This document shows, in pieces, positions 9,928-22,513 of a stretch of 64,000 nt of DNA. The stretch is from Parelaphostrongylus tenuis (taxonomy: Eukaryota > Nematoda > Chromadorea > Rhabditida > Metastrongylidae). Under the pieces are notes generated by a model. It ran no database searches. It saw only the letters and a program-made list of their open reading frames with translations, and was not told where the DNA came from. Location of the stretch: the NCBI GenBank assembly GCA_019055375.1, contig JAHQIW010000381.1:992001-1056000 (forward strand), read 5' to 3'. Each line of letters opens with the position of its first letter. Position 1 is the first letter of the stretch. The translations under genes and the position numbers were made by a program.

Positions 9928-12900
9928 GCTACTTCAGATGGAGGTCAGAATTCGGTGGCAAGGCGTACTTTCCTACTATACCAAAATTTACCTACGGAGA
10001 ACAGATTGACATCTCCATAAGTGACATTACAAGGAACAGCACACCGTCGTTGAACTATACGTAAGTGACAACGCTACATAGATCAGCATTTACTAGGTCG
10101 TTCTATAAGTTGTGGCAGTAGAGGAATAAACAACGAATCTATTAACCAGAAGTAATTGGAATTGCACGATTTTAGTGCAATCAAAATGCGGATTTTCCTG
10201 CAAACATTTTGATTCACAACTTGCCCATACTTCTCTAGAATGGAGTTGTCTCTAGAACAATCCGCTCGCTACTCCGAATGGCGCGTAGGAAAAAGTGCTA
10301 GAGAAGCGGTACGCAAAATTGGTGGCTAATAAATGTGGTGTTTATTGCACTGGTGCTAAAATTTATAGATCGACCTAATATTACCATCTACGTAGTAATC
10401 TTTTATTTGGAGCAATCCTGAGATTGTATCATTGTAATTCCATCTCGCTTCACACATTTATAGAAAAAAAATAATGGATAATACTGTTCTTCATTGAGAT
10501 CAAAACTACAGGTATTTTTGTTATCAGTGGCTAGAAGTGCCCTGTCGAACACACGTAAGTGCTAGCTCGCTTTCACTTTTTTAGCTGGCTGTCTCCCTCA
10601 TTCGGCGGGTTCTGCAGAGTTACGACCAGATTTGAATGAGAGGACAAAGAAACCAATTCAGTTCATTGAAAGGCAAACGTAAACCACTGTGTAGGTCACC
10701 CGCGCAATTCAATCACTTCTGCAACGCTACGAATGGACTCGAATGCGTGGCAGATCTTTGGATATTGATCAACGCCAAATATTTTAACTTTTCGTAGTTC
10801 AGTTGACTACTGAGGATCTGAGCCGGAATTAGTTAGTCCATTTTTCTCGTCATGTAGTAGAAGTCCTCAACAGAACCGCTTTGTGAACATACACTTACTT
10901 ATATTGTGGGAGGACAAGCGCTACATCTTGCCCATCCATAGGTTATTGCATTTGTACGATACTTTGCGGTAGGATCATAAGCTGATCGAGGCACAGAATT
11001 CAGTTCTCATAGACATCAAAACATTGTCACGTGAATATACGAATATGATTAGTATATGATACGTACATTGTTTCACAGGTTGAAACAGGCATGAAGCTTA
11101 TTGTCAGGAATCTCTCGCATGTCGGCCAAGTTTTTTATTGCTTGTAATTTGAGTTATTCCGTTTTCACCACCGAGGAAAACATCATGTAGCCTAGAGATA
11201 AGTCCTCGTAAGATCTCCTGTGTGAACGCGGTCCTAGAAGACACTTTAATGCAGCATTATTCGGCTAAAACAAAATGCAATCTTGCTTTATCACAGTTAA
11301 ATTGAACATAAAGTTAAAGCTTCACAGAAACTAAAAGAGAAGAGACGACGGTGTTTGTGACAGTATTCTAATTTATCTTCAAATTTCAGGGCATTCGCGT
11401 GGGACCTCAGCGTGCCCGACCATGAGCTAGTGGAGATTCACAGCGAAAATGGCTACATTACAGCCAGTCAAGACCCTAAGGCTAACAAAACTGTCATTTC
11501 ACTGACTACGGCCATGAGTAATGGTGGGTGCTATGCTAATACTTGCTCGACATCTTTATGTGCAATGTTGAACATCTTAGTATTGTCGACCATCAACTTA
11601 TTATGAAATTGATTGAATCCTATAAAACAAACATGAAAATGAGGGTATCGGCTCGACAAGATTCGCTTTATTCGGCAAAAACGAAAAAAATTGAACTCGA
11701 TAGACTTTATATCACTTTCGTACTACAATCAAGGAATAGCATACAGACCAACGGTTATGGACCCCATTGGGCAGAAGTCGACACAAGCCAGTTGTGGATC
11801 TGTCATTCCAGTCGGTAACACAGCGTACTGCACAACAAAGCGATCGGCTTTTGGAGGCGCTTTCTGTAAAAAACTAGCGACGATGCTTTTGCTTCTTCAT
11901 TTTAACAACCAAACTCCGTGACTAATTTGGGCCATATCTATTTTCGAAGGATTTCAATCTCGGTAGCGCCTACAAAGCAGCGTACGAGTACACAGTCTCC
12001 GACCAGAACACAAAGCTTTTATTGTGCTGTGCTGCTAGGTACAGATATTGCACTAGGAGCAGTATTTTGCTTACCATCCTGAAGTAATTAAATAGTGGTG
12101 ATTTTTAGTACTATCTGAAGAACTTTTGCTGAAGTTACCAACGTCTATGTCACGTTTTTTTGAGTTCATGAAAGAAATTTCCATTCCTTACTCTCGTATA
12201 TTTCGAATTGCAAAAAAGGAACCTAAACCAACGTACGGACCGAGCGAACCACTTCTATGGTAGCAGTACTTCCAGCTTTGACGATGCCATACACTGTTTT
12301 AAATCGGTAGTCCGCGTTGTTGGAGGACCTGATTTTGTAGACGAGGTCGGTCATTCCGGCATTGGTGAGCGTGTAAAATTCACTTCCTCCGTTTGCATCT
12401 AACACGATTGATTGCGGATGACCGTACAAAGCCATTTGGGCGCTAGAAAATTAAGATCGCTCTTCACCATTTGTCTTATATAGGGGTGATTGCACACTTA
12501 TCAGCACAAACACGTAATTCATTATTCTCTTCATGAAGGAACTAGGATGGTCGATAGCAAGGTTTGTTAGATTTTTATGAAGGCGTGGTTGACTACATAA
12601 TGATTGTATTTGACAATTGTAGCGATAGGGCACGGGAAAAGCACTGGTTATACCGCGCAGCCAAGAGCCCTGGTACGATTTATTTTACCGCCAAGCAAAT
12701 CATCCACTTCCTAGATACTGGGAAGCTGTCATCACACTTGTCAGAAAAAGCTTTCTCAAATTCACGAGAGCCTGTAAATGGTTGTGATGAAAACCTGGAA
12801 GTGGTCTTGAACAGGTATACCAAAGTTTCAGAGGGAATATAAATCGCAGCCAAGTCTTTATGGAAATTCAAAAGTCTTTGTGAACAGATTTATTAGACAA

Positions 12901-15488
12901 CAAAACAAGCTAAAGAAGTGCTGATGTTTGCACACTATGTTGTATCGGAAGGAACAAATAGGTAAGTAAAACCAATCTCCGTCATTATACGGTATCAACA
13001 AAAGTTTCAATACTGATTGCGACTTCTTGGCGGCACGCTGAGTCTTCTACTTTCCAGAACTTGGGATAACTGTGCCAGAGTGTTCATAGTGGTCACCGTA
13101 AATAGTGGTCAACTGATTCCATCAACTAGGGAATTGTTTTTAGTAACTATTACGAAATTGCGCCACGAGGTTGATAAGATGTGACTCTGTCTTATCAGCA
13201 TCTAGCCCTCCGAGTTAGTTCTTGACTTGAACGATCTTGAACGGTAATAAACCCTATAAAACATGTCGAAACATAGCACCCAGTTAGACTCCCTTATAAC
13301 TGGAAGATGTTATTCCATAAGAAAGATCTGAAACAGTGCCTTTTCTAGGTTATACATCAACAAATTGGTAGTTAGTGAGGATGATCTAGAAGAAAGCTTT
13401 CTCCTTGAACAACACGTTTCGCGGATCTTTGGTTTGATAAGACTCGTTATCACGCATCTTTCATACACGAATGTCTTTGAATTTGCACCGAGTTCAACTA
13501 GCACTTGAGCATTTGTTTGTTCATAAAAGCTGTTGAGTACTCATCATTTGATTATACATGAAACCCTGAGATAGCTCTATATTATCAGGTTTTCACCAAA
13601 AGTCAGTATCCATCTTTGTAGATCGGAGGGTGTTTTCCAGGCAGTTCGGTAATAACTTGCTGATTTTAGAGGTGCAATGGAAGTGTCGTTGGGCCGAATA
13701 ACGGCCGTGCATGTACTCAAGACATATTTAGCATCCTAAGGTTTGAAAGCAAGAAATATAAAAGAACGAAGATGATCAGCATAGATGGAATTGGACAGTC
13801 GTTCCGTAGAAAAGGTCTTCGCCGAGTAAGGAAACTTCGTTCTAGTGGTATTGCACTCATAAGAATTCGATTCAATATGAAGCCCAACTCTGACATCGCA
13901 ATAGGCCATCACGTATGAACCATTGACTCAGATCATCGTCCTTCCGAAGAATCGAATATGTCGTAAAGTTAGCTGAATAAATAAGTCTCTAAAAATGGTT
14001 TCGTGATAGTTTTTGTGATCTAAACGAATGCTCAAAGAGTAAGTTGTTATAACAAAAGGTCATCTATGAAATGTACTTTGACTTGCTGACTACACTATGA
14101 GGCGAGAGATTTGAACAAAAGCTCCGGAAATTTTGTCGAGTATCATCAACGGTTCAAATGCCTACGTACTGAATACAAATGATTACTCAATGAAAATATA
14201 CGAAAGTGTAAGAACCAATCCGTCTTACTTCATCGCTAGAGGCCTTTCATTCAACCAAAGCAGGAGCAGTCATAATATCTCTGGACAACCAGGAATTCCT
14301 TGCTCAGTGCATGAAAGTTCTTCGTGAGTTACATGAACATTCACAACAAAGATATACCATACCATGACAGTTTATCGATGTAAGAAAAGGGGTTTAACAA
14401 AGTGGTACAATCTCACCAAAACTACTCGTAATATCCTCAAAAACGTCATGCGAACATTCCAATAGAGAACATGGAAATGAAAATCATCGATAGCCAATTG
14501 CAGCATCTTCGCTTACTGACGACATCGTTCTTGTAACAACCCAGGCAGAACCAATGTTGACCGTTTCGACAATGCCTGTTGAAAATTGGTCTCCGACTAA
14601 GCCTAGAAAAGGCGATGTTGAAGAGGAACGAATTGATTTCGAATGTCCCATTCACGCGCAATGGATGAATACTCTATAAATGCTCCATTTATCCGTCTAG
14701 GTCGAAAAGTCAGTATAATGAACGTCTAGCTTCAGAGTTGATCACGGATTAAGCGAACGGCTTGAAGAGCGTTCAAAAGCATCGAGGAAGTACGAGAGAG
14801 CAAAGATCACCTGACTGCATGCCCATCTTTTCGACCCAATGATAATCCTTCAACATAAATTCAGAAAGCTGGTCGATACTTGAACAGGATGAAAGATCAT
14901 CGACGCTGATGAACGGTAATTGAAAGATCGAAGCTAGGGGATTTCCGTATCTCGCAAAAGACTGTGTACAATTAGACGACCACCAAGCCATGAACTGTGT
15001 TCAGTGAAAGCTTAAAAGAAAGGCACGATGATCAGCGAATTTTAACAGCAGTGTGCTCCTATTGGGGTACGCTTGTACACGATAGGAAAATGGAAGTTTC
15101 AATGGTGTCGGCTCGAGTCATTTGGCGATCAACGGTATGGACATGATACTGTGTTATGTCTAGAGCTAATTCAACTCCCATCTAGGGTCAAAGGTTTTGC
15201 ATAGCTCTCGAATTCTTGGATATGGTATGCGTGTTTTGTTCATAAGTTAACTGATAAAATACTATTTCAGGATTCATGACCGTTGAGGAGGCCGCCGTAG
15301 GACCGAATCAACTTCGTTTTCGGCTCGTTCGCATCGGCAGAATCAGCTTCTCACACGATTCGGCAGTTCGATTGGTGAGAGTTGGACAGAAAAATTTGCA
15401 TGAATTTGCAATTTTCGATAGATTTTACCACAGATGTTTCGTGAGTGGACGTTATTGGACGAAGAACGACTCGAATCACGACTTCTGA
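9928..15488 (+). CDS. unrecognised multi-exon gene (5' end not found)
   Basis: Exons with mutually consistent phases are 9928-10060, 11390-11523, 11704-11814, 11967-12038 (weak acceptor) and 15271 to 15374 or to the stop at 15488. The first two acceptors are good (AATTCAG, AAATTTCAG) and their donors are consensus. The product begins YFRWRSEFGGKAYF, continues through DISISDITRNSTPSLNYT (two N-glycosylation sequons) and AFAWDLSVPDHELVEIHSEN, and ends in arginine-rich sequence. I do not recognise a family. An extracellular role is only suggested by the sequons, and perhaps by the signal-peptide exon at 3971 if that belongs here. The first three exons are the most secure. The intron before 15271 contains an RTE relic and an antisense MSP exon, so the last exons could belong to something else. 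Confidence 0.45.
10094..10377 (+). mobile_element. short mariner-type element with terminal inverted repeats
   Basis: The left end TAGGTCGTTCTATAAGTT is mirrored by ATTTATAGATCGACCTA at the right end, and similarity reaches about 40 bp inward (GGAATAAACAAC versus GTGTTTATTGC). Inside, ATG at 10240 reads MELSLEQ...SARYSEWRVGKSAR to a stop at 10327. This is a decayed form of the mariner transposase start (MELSREQ...EW..GKSA). It is an internally deleted, non-autonomous copy within the first intron of the flanking gene. A similar right end occurs at about 45310-45353. Confidence 0.7.
12223..12435 (-). CDS. MSP-domain protein, first exon
   Basis: Reading from ATG at 12435, the 70 codons include SIVLDANGGSEFYTLTNAG, YKIRSSNNADYRFKTVYGIV and AGSTATIEVVRS. 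They match the N-terminal two-thirds of the nematode major sperm protein fold: the P-x-x-I-V-x-D-A-x-G-G strand, the KI(K/R)SSNN turn and the Y/F-G-x-V strand. The single-domain sperm-specific members are about 107-110 residues, so the last strands (GPPKEDKLVIQ-like) must lie in another exon. Candidate donors follow VVRS and RTL. A weak candidate next exon on the minus strand near 12040-11980 (NKSFVFWSE) cannot be joined with confidence. A TTTTCTAG acceptor lies just upstream of the ATG and could be a spliced-leader site. These proteins act in the amoeboid sperm cytoskeleton and in meiotic signalling. The gene sits antisense inside the intron of another predicted gene. Confidence 0.7.
   Translation of the reverse strand: MALYGHPQSIVLDANGGSEFYTLTNAGMTDLVYKIRSSNNADYRFKTVYGIVKAGSTATIEVVRSVRTLV
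12440..14220. other. no recognisable gene
   Basis: Complementary frames at 12564-12842 and 12680-12871 and a minus frame at 13310-13504 have no family resemblance. The 3' part may be eroded RTE sequence. Confidence 0.35.
14230..15160 (+). pseudogene. RTE-type reverse transcriptase relic
   Basis: Conceptual plus-strand reading with several frame changes gives LDNQEFLAQCMKVLRELHEH, then TISPKL and LTDDIVLVTTQAEPMLT. These are the RTE-clade blocks LDNQGV...VLRELY, GDTISPKLF and the FADDIVL catalytic box; here the F-A of FADD is eroded. Around 15110-15135 TCGAGTCATTTGGCGATCAA resembles the 3' end of such elements and of the relic at 50.1-51.6 kb. It has many stops and cannot be functional. Ends are approximate. 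Confidence 0.7.
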
Positions 15489-15489
15489 T

Positions 15490-18470
15490 GAGCACAACCG
15501 TCACTCGGAAGCTAATGGAGCACACTTTCGTCACATACAGGAAGATTTACCCATAATGCATAGAACAGTCCTATCTATTCTAGTTTAGATGAATTTGTAT
15601 ATGAAATTTGATAAGTACTGTAGTATGGATTTGGTTTGTAAAACACGCCATTCACAAGGTCAGGTAGTATGGTTGTGAAGTGTACGACAGGTGGTCAAAT
15701 AGCCCATAATCTCTATTCAGTTCACTCGTCTCTCAATTATGGAATAATTTTTGCGCAAACCAGATATTTAAGAGTATGAGAAGATTGACCATCGTATTCA
15801 AACTCTTCCAGAATTATATATGTATGTACGTATATGTATATAATGTGGCATGCAATTACTAGATTATAATAGTTCTTATTCTTAGTCTTCCATGGTCATA
15901 ATGAAATTTGTCTCTCATGAATCTTTGATCATGTCGGCGAGATAAGTAAATGCTTAACAAGTCATTCATGATACTCCCAATTCGAGACTGCCAACGTTTC
16001 ATGAGGATCTTCACTAAAAGCTTTATATTAGAATAAGAAATTGTAAGTGCAAGGTGTCTGCGAAATAAGAAAATACTTGGAAGAAACCTTTCTATGTACT
16101 TTAATTTAGATGCACGTTCCTCTATATTGAAAAGTACTCATCCTAGACGTTGGGGGAGGGGGGAGGGTTCGGCATCTTTACGTGGACGATGCAATCAGGG
16201 TCCGTCTTTTGTGTTACTACCAGGTTTCTGCTTTGAGCATTTAATCAAGAACAAACGAAATAATTGATTAATTCGGATCTTTCTTTACAAGCGATTTAGT
16301 TGATTATTTTCCCTTTTTGTACCAAGTAGTTGCTGTTCCTTCAGTCGATTTGCTGTCAAAAATAGCTCTTCAGTTGACACATTTTCCAGCTTACTAAAGG
16401 ACCTCACACATGAATATAGAAGCGCCTTCCTCAGTACGGACTCGATTTCCCTGAAACGGCTATGTTCCACTGTTATCTCGTTCGATCGTGTTTTTTATTC
16501 ATTACTGTTATATTCTTTTTTGATATGTGAATTTTATCGCCTGTTATTCTGATCTGAGTCTAGGATTCAAGTTTATTTTGAACTTGAGCAAATTTTCTCT
16601 TTTGTTAAACTTGTCATCAGGTCTGCCCCCTATTGTGCATGATAACATGAGTCACTCTGTAATGTATAGATCTGTCATCAATTCGCCTTGGCATTTTATG
16701 TTCTTTAGACGAAATAAGCCAAATATTTTTGCAAATGATTGATTTCTAGGCAAAGCGGGTCGATTTCTGATTCTAAGCAAAAAAAATGAATTTGAATATA
16801 TAATCATGGGATACTGATAAATGAATAAATGAATAATAATGAGTGGACAAATAATGAATACTGTTGGTTTGTCGCCGATGACTCTATTTTCATGTAAACA
16901 TTTCCATCGCTGCCCAGTAAAGGATTGGTTTTGCATTCAACATGTCTTTACTTCACAGCCTTCATCACCCACAATTGGATCCATACTTTTAGTGGCCCTT
17001 ACTCACCTCCGGATTTGTTGTCTTGAAAAATAGAAGAGTGAATGGAATACTGATGTGAATCGAATCTTCACAATACTGGAATGCTCTAAGACCTGATCAC
17101 TTAACAGGCTTTGTTGCATTCGCAGCAATATCTTTGTAATGATAAAAAAAAACATCAAAATTGTAAGTCTTTTTTATTTAAGAGGTTTTATCATAAACGG
17201 AAACATTACGAAAGGCTGTTAGATTCCATCTAACGAGAAAGAAATGCGATTCCGAACGTCACAAGAGGCAAAATCTCACGTTAGCTTGCGGCTTCTCTGA
17301 CAACTGCAGCCCTCACTGCGGCAGAATCGATCGTGGTTCCACAAACCGTTGTTTTAATCCAGTATGTCGATACTTCAGTTTCTCCTCTAGCATCATGTCC
17401 TTGTGAACCGGCCCTCTCTGCTTTATCGAATTATATATTCGTTAGGTTTTTTCTCTATGAGTAAGTCCGCTTTTTTGCATCATCTTTACTGATATAGTCA
17501 GCTTGCACAAGCTCATCAGCATGGACTGGCTCTGCAATGTTGAGTTGTTCATTACAAATTTCGACAAGTCCATGACGTTATCTTCTAAAGTGTACTCTTA
17601 TCAAAATTCATTACACTTCCACTCGTTTATCTCCATACAAATTGATTCTCTCGGTACTGATGGGTGATGTGTTACTTCTTTCAAAGTTGTTGGGACAACA
17701 AGGGTCGTTCCGTTTGCGTATATTGTTAGCAGACGTTTTTTTGAGCTGCAGGTCAACAAGAATCACCATGATATTAGCTAGCTTTTAGTCTAGATGCATG
17801 GCTAAGTATTAACAAAAAAATTCAAAATGACTTCAAATTCAGAGATTTATTCACTTCTTTTATCAAAATTCATGCAATGCATGCAAGGTCCCTGCTCGAT
17901 AGCGCATCCCGTATCAGCTGAACTCTTCATTTCACATAAAGCAGTAAATTGCTATCGGATGTATCCGGTAGAACAATTTTGCTAACTCGATACATCGTTA
18001 GGCTAATGAATGGCAAAGATTTTATTGTTCAGATTTTGTCATGTGTTAGATTACCAAGGATTTTTTGACGTTAGGTTTATCATAAAGCATCTATCGATTC
18101 TGTCACTGTGGATTGATTAAGTTTGAGGAAGCGCCAATTATTTCCCATAAATGTTCTTGAGGTGACGCGAAAGAAAATCTGCATTTAGATCGTAGTAACT
18201 CGAGTCTTTATGAGCACAAGAACTCACTTCAGCTTTTCTCTATTATTTTTCCGATGTTGCACCACCGTAAAGTCGAGCTTCATCACATTTCAAGAGAACT
18301 ACGATAACTGTCTCTTAACCTTTTGACAATCATGTCTCCGTTCACTGATTAGCTAATGATAATTCATCACCATTTTTCCTAATTATCACTGGCCATGTTA
18401 TGCTTAATCGCCATACTATAGTGCTTATGTTTATGTCTAGCACCGCATTTTATTGCTTTTCACATGAACC
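15490..18470. other. gene-free stretch
   Basis: AT-rich sequence with a short G-rich run at 16150-16168 and short hydrophobic frames of no recognised family. No splice-linked coding or complete repeat was identified. Confidence 0.4.
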
Positions 18471-18474
18471 TTCT

Positions 18475-18560
18475 AAGTGGGCGAATGGCTAGTGATGCGC
18501 GCTATCGAGAGACCGTGCACTGGTTCGACTCCTACACTATATTCTCCTGCCATCTCCCGG
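18475..18560 (+). repeat. possible tRNA-like SINE head
   Basis: Contains TGGCTAGTGATGCGCGC followed by GGTTCGACTCC, a good box B at the right distance from a poor box A. Probably an eroded SINE fragment rather than a tRNA gene, because no cloverleaf closes. Confidence 0.35.
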
Positions 18561-18569
18561 TAACGCTCT

Positions 18570-19430
18570 AGCCTGACTATCGTAAAGATCTCAAAATGTG
18601 ACTCGACATTGTTCTATGGCATTCATGAGAAAGACAAATTCTCCAAGCAGCAATCTGAACAACACACAAAATTTTTGGAGACTTTCGCGACGATGAATGC
18701 AAGGAAGCGGATTGAATGGTAGAAGTAACGGTACTCGCGCTATAGAATATGATAACGATAATAACGGGTCCTAAAAAAACTTCCAAGAAGCTACCTGAGT
18801 GGAGATACAAAGGTTGGGAAAAGCAATTACGGCTTCTCATTTTGCCATGGATAGGACCTCTTCGACGTCCGCGTCTAAAATAAAAGTGGTAATGTCATCC
18901 ACTATTTCCACTTCAATGTATTTGACAGTTGTGTTTACCTGATTCCTTATCGACTAAGAAAAATAGTACGTACTCTCGCTATGATAAATGATACGTATAA
19001 GCTTTTGCTTTCGAAGTCTAAGTCTATTGCATGTGTGAAGGATCACACAAGATCTGGTGGCAATAAGACTAGATTGCAACACTCGAAGCATTGTAGTCAG
19101 TTCTCACCAAACACATTAGCTTAGCTTTTATACATCTAGCAAGTCAGAAAAAGTTTTAACATGCTAGAAAACTTGCAGGATTGTGTTTTGCCAGTTAGAA
19201 CGTGAATAAAATCGGGAGCTACTGCCTTATATACTTGCTGTTTGCCGTTTTGATAATTTTTGATTAAAGTATCACGGGATGTGAGAGATCGCTTCATCCC
19301 AGTTAAAGCATTCATGAAAGCTGTGTACAGCCAAGACGTCCTCGTCTTTCCATGCTCCAAAGAAGACTAAACTGCCGAAACGTTAGCTGTTCAAACAAAT
19401 TGCGTCATGAAACCTTTGTTTGGCTTTAAA
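18570..19430. other. nothing recognised
   Basis: Minus frame 18577-18840 is open but unrecognised. At about 19375-19395 the plus strand has CTGCCGAAACGTTAGCTG, the 3' half of the hammerhead-like motif found in foldback family B. Confidence 0.35.
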
Positions 19431-19442
19431 AAATACAGAATT

Positions 19443-19625
19443 ACTTTAGCACCAGCCGGGACTAGAACCCGCACCTCACTCTTTCCGGGAATGCGTGCTC
19501 TATCCGTTCTTCTAGTCCCTCTAGGGTTCTAGTCCCGCCTGGAGCTAAAGTTTTGCACATCACTTTATAACACTGGGTATATATTTGAAACATCATACCA
19601 CCGCTATGAGCGGTTGAATAGAAAC
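19443..19625. repeat. SINE family B in inverted arrangement
   Basis: ACTTTAGCACCAGCCGGGAC at 19443 is mirrored about 100 bp later by GTCCCGCCTGGAGCTAAAGT, with the box B GGGTTCTAGTCCC in the right arm. The right arm is followed by the family tail GTTTTGCACATCACT...CTGGGTATA...ACATCATACCACCGC, as in the copies at 24.8-25.5 kb. Confidence 0.65.
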
Positions 19626-19629
19626 AAAT

Positions 19630-20525
19630 TTCATTTGATCTCCAATACAGAATTACTGTGTATACTTGCAAATCTTCCCCAATATATTCATCCTGAACTA
19701 ATTCAATCTTATTATTTTTTTGGCACAATTGACATTGCCGCAACGAGTTGTGAACAATCTAGCGATACCATCTCACTAAAGATAATACCACCATTTTCAA
19801 AGACGTGGAATTCAACGGGCCGCTTTCTCATTCTTAGAGCTTCGACCTCGTAGTGATAAGATAAAAAATAACCCACTCCTATCTGCCAAAGGGGCATCTC
19901 GAATACTGGATGCAGCGTAGGCACAGTAAATGATTTATCAGTGTAATCAAGCGCCTTGTTAAGAACCTGATGCTGAGAGTGCCCCTTTTTTGCAACGATA
20001 GGTTTGTCCTGGCCTGTATCGCCAAGCAGAGGTCAGAGGTGTTGCTTTACACGAAAGGAAGTCGAAGATCAGGTTTACTAGACACGTGCAGTGCCTAAAG
20101 GACAAAAGCCGTGGTCAGTGGAATACCACATGATGTTAGTCACACATCAATGAGACAACCGGCCACGTGGTCAGACTCTATAAAAGCCTTAAGAATTGTG
20201 TTGCTATCCGACTTCGTCCCTGAAACGATTTGAATCACTAGCTATATCTGTCACGTGATAGAAACGAATTGAGAGCTTTATAGCTAGTGCTTGAATCACT
20301 CGAAAATTGACAACTGAGCTGGTCATTAACCTCTCCCTCTATCTCTCTCTCTCACTGTTAATCTGTCTGGAATCTTAAACTGGTACTGGGAGGAGCTGTG
20401 TATCGACCGCTCAATTGATGGGCACCAGCTCATTTGTATTAGTCCTTTCCATTGAACGATTGGTATTGTGAAAGCGATTTCTGTGCATATAAGATTAAAC
20501 TTGAATGTTTTTTCAAAACCTTCGC
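19630..20525. other. nothing recognised
   Basis: Two opposing frames (19614-19853 plus, 19712-19924 minus) share sequence but look like no family. A short CT-dinucleotide run lies at about 20335-20355. Confidence 0.35.
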
Positions 20526-20530
20526 TTATT

Positions 20531-20745
20531 CCTGATTTTCTTCTTTAAGCCAAACACGAGATGTTACATTAATCTTTATTTGACAGCTGACGTTTCGGCG
20601 TTCGCCTTCTTCAGAGCCTGGAAAGGTCAAAGTGTCCGCAATCCAATCAGTCAAACACCTACATTACTCCCTTAGAAAAAATCACCAGATCTAGATTTTA
20701 GTCGTATCAAGCACAAAATCAAATAAATGAATTATATTGAAGCAT
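20531..20745 (+). repeat. foldback family B, single arm
   Basis: Starts CCTGATTTTCTTCTTTAAGC and follows the left arm of the full element at 40210 for about 200 bp, including the hammerhead-like block (GACGTTTCGGCG...CGCCTTCTTCAGAG, 20586-20619), the GGAAAGGTCAAA block and the CACCAGA...TCAAGCACAAAATC block. The other arm is missing. Confidence 0.7.
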
Positions 20746-20749
20746 GCCG

Positions 20750-22495
20750 AGGTTATTAGACAGTCGGTTTTGAGAATTTTTAGAAGAAGTGCCTTTGTTT
20801 ATTATGTATAATCCGCTAGAAAACTGATAGAGACGTTAATTAATCCTATCATAATGCCCGTCAAATAACACTATTCGAATATGTTCTTCTATGTTTCCTT
20901 CTGCCTCCACTTTCCATTTTTGCAGAGAAACCGATGAATATTCTATTTGGAAATACAAAGGCGATACTTAACCTGCCCGGATTTGTTATCACCATTTTCG
21001 TTCTTTCTTAATTCATGTCCAGTGACAAGTATACGGTGAAATGCAGTTGTAAGACCATCACTCAGTAGTGGATCTATTCCAAGCGCGGTGAATTCTCTTG
21101 TCTACTATGAAAAGTACAAGAGTTACAATATTCAAGAGTTTACATGAATTGAAAGTTTATTAATATTTTGCCAATTAGTCGATGTGGAGGGATTGTTCAT
21201 ACTACTATAAAATCTTGTCAATGCATCATACATATAGGCAAATATTATCTGATGACCAAGTTTATTGCTGCCGAAATTTATTTATTATCGTTATCGTTAT
21301 TCGTGTAATTATTAGTGTTTTCTTTTTTTTGTTGTTTTACTGCTTCCATCTTGAGTTTCACTTCGTTCAGTTTTGAGTCTACACAGAAGGACTTATCTGA
21401 ATCCCATCATCGAATTACTGGATCGAAATCCATATCAATTAGTGGCCATAACTGCGTTTTGAGTGTCCCTATGGTACTACTATGTTGTTTCATCTATTGA
21501 TTACCTCGAAATTGCGAAAGGTCTATATTTGACGTTGTTCAGTGTTGGCTATTCGTCGAAAAAGTCACATTTCCCGTTGATTGATGAACAAAGCGAAATG
21601 ATAATGTGCCACGTGGTGTCACGTCGCTGCTGCGTTCGTAGCACAGAACACCCATCATCGCAATCCGCTTCAAGAGCTTAAAATTCACATCATTTTTCAT
21701 CCGGAAAATTAGTATTAATTCTCAAACGCATTCTTCGTTAGAAGATTTCTTTTTCGACAAGGAATGTGTCAAAATGCAGAACGTCCTGGAAAATTCAGGT
21801 ATAAAGTCGTTATCAAGTTAATTCATGGATCATGGATTGTTTGAGCGAAATGTGTGTCTGTATGTGCACGTGAAATACCCGAAATAGAATGTCGTTATTA
21901 CTTTTTCTTCATTCAGGTAGCAGTTTTTTTTCGAATCGTTATCTAAGTGCAGTTATATCGTTTGTCCAGAATTCTAAACAACACGTTGTCATAAGCGACC
22001 AGGAAGGTCAGCGTTAAGATTTTGAGAGAAGCTATCAGCCTTGAGTCGTCTTTCCACAAACCCTAATCGAGTAAGAAATACGCGTTGAAGATGAATTATA
22101 GTGTTATTTTCGCCTTTACAGCGCAAAAAAAGACGTCATCAGAATCCAAATACAGCATTGAAATCGCTGAGATTCAAACTATCGAATAAATAATAGGAGT
22201 TTGAGAGAGAAGCGAAAATGCTTTGTCCCAAACGGATCAATGGTAGTACTGGCTTCCATTCATTTTTATATCGGTTGTATGACATAGTTCATTTGCTTTT
22301 TGAATATTATGACATTCTATCAATTTCACATTTCGTTGATGGGTACACTTGGTTCAATCGTGTTTGATAAAAAATCTATCGGCTCCCGTATCAAACACAA
22401 CCTTCGACCGGTCCTAATGTTTCGTTTGATTTCAATTAATTCTAGAACTGGTACATCGTATCGGTCGTCTCCCATTTGACATATGATCTCATTTT
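20750..22495. other. intergenic, nothing recognised
   Basis: The upstream flank of the aminotransferase gene. It contains short plus frames (21182-21681) that are hydrophobic or serine-rich without family resemblance. No promoter element can be called with confidence. Confidence 0.4.
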
Positions 22496-22500
22496 TCACA

Positions 22501-22512
22501 TCTTTCCTTCAG
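22501..22512 (+). promoter_or_regulatory. possible spliced-leader acceptor
   Basis: TCTTTCCTTCAG ends one base before AATG of the aminotransferase gene. A polypyrimidine-CAG this close to the start codon is what nematode trans-splicing would use. It could also be an ordinary acceptor of an untranslated exon. Confidence 0.45.
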
Positions 22513-22513
22513 A

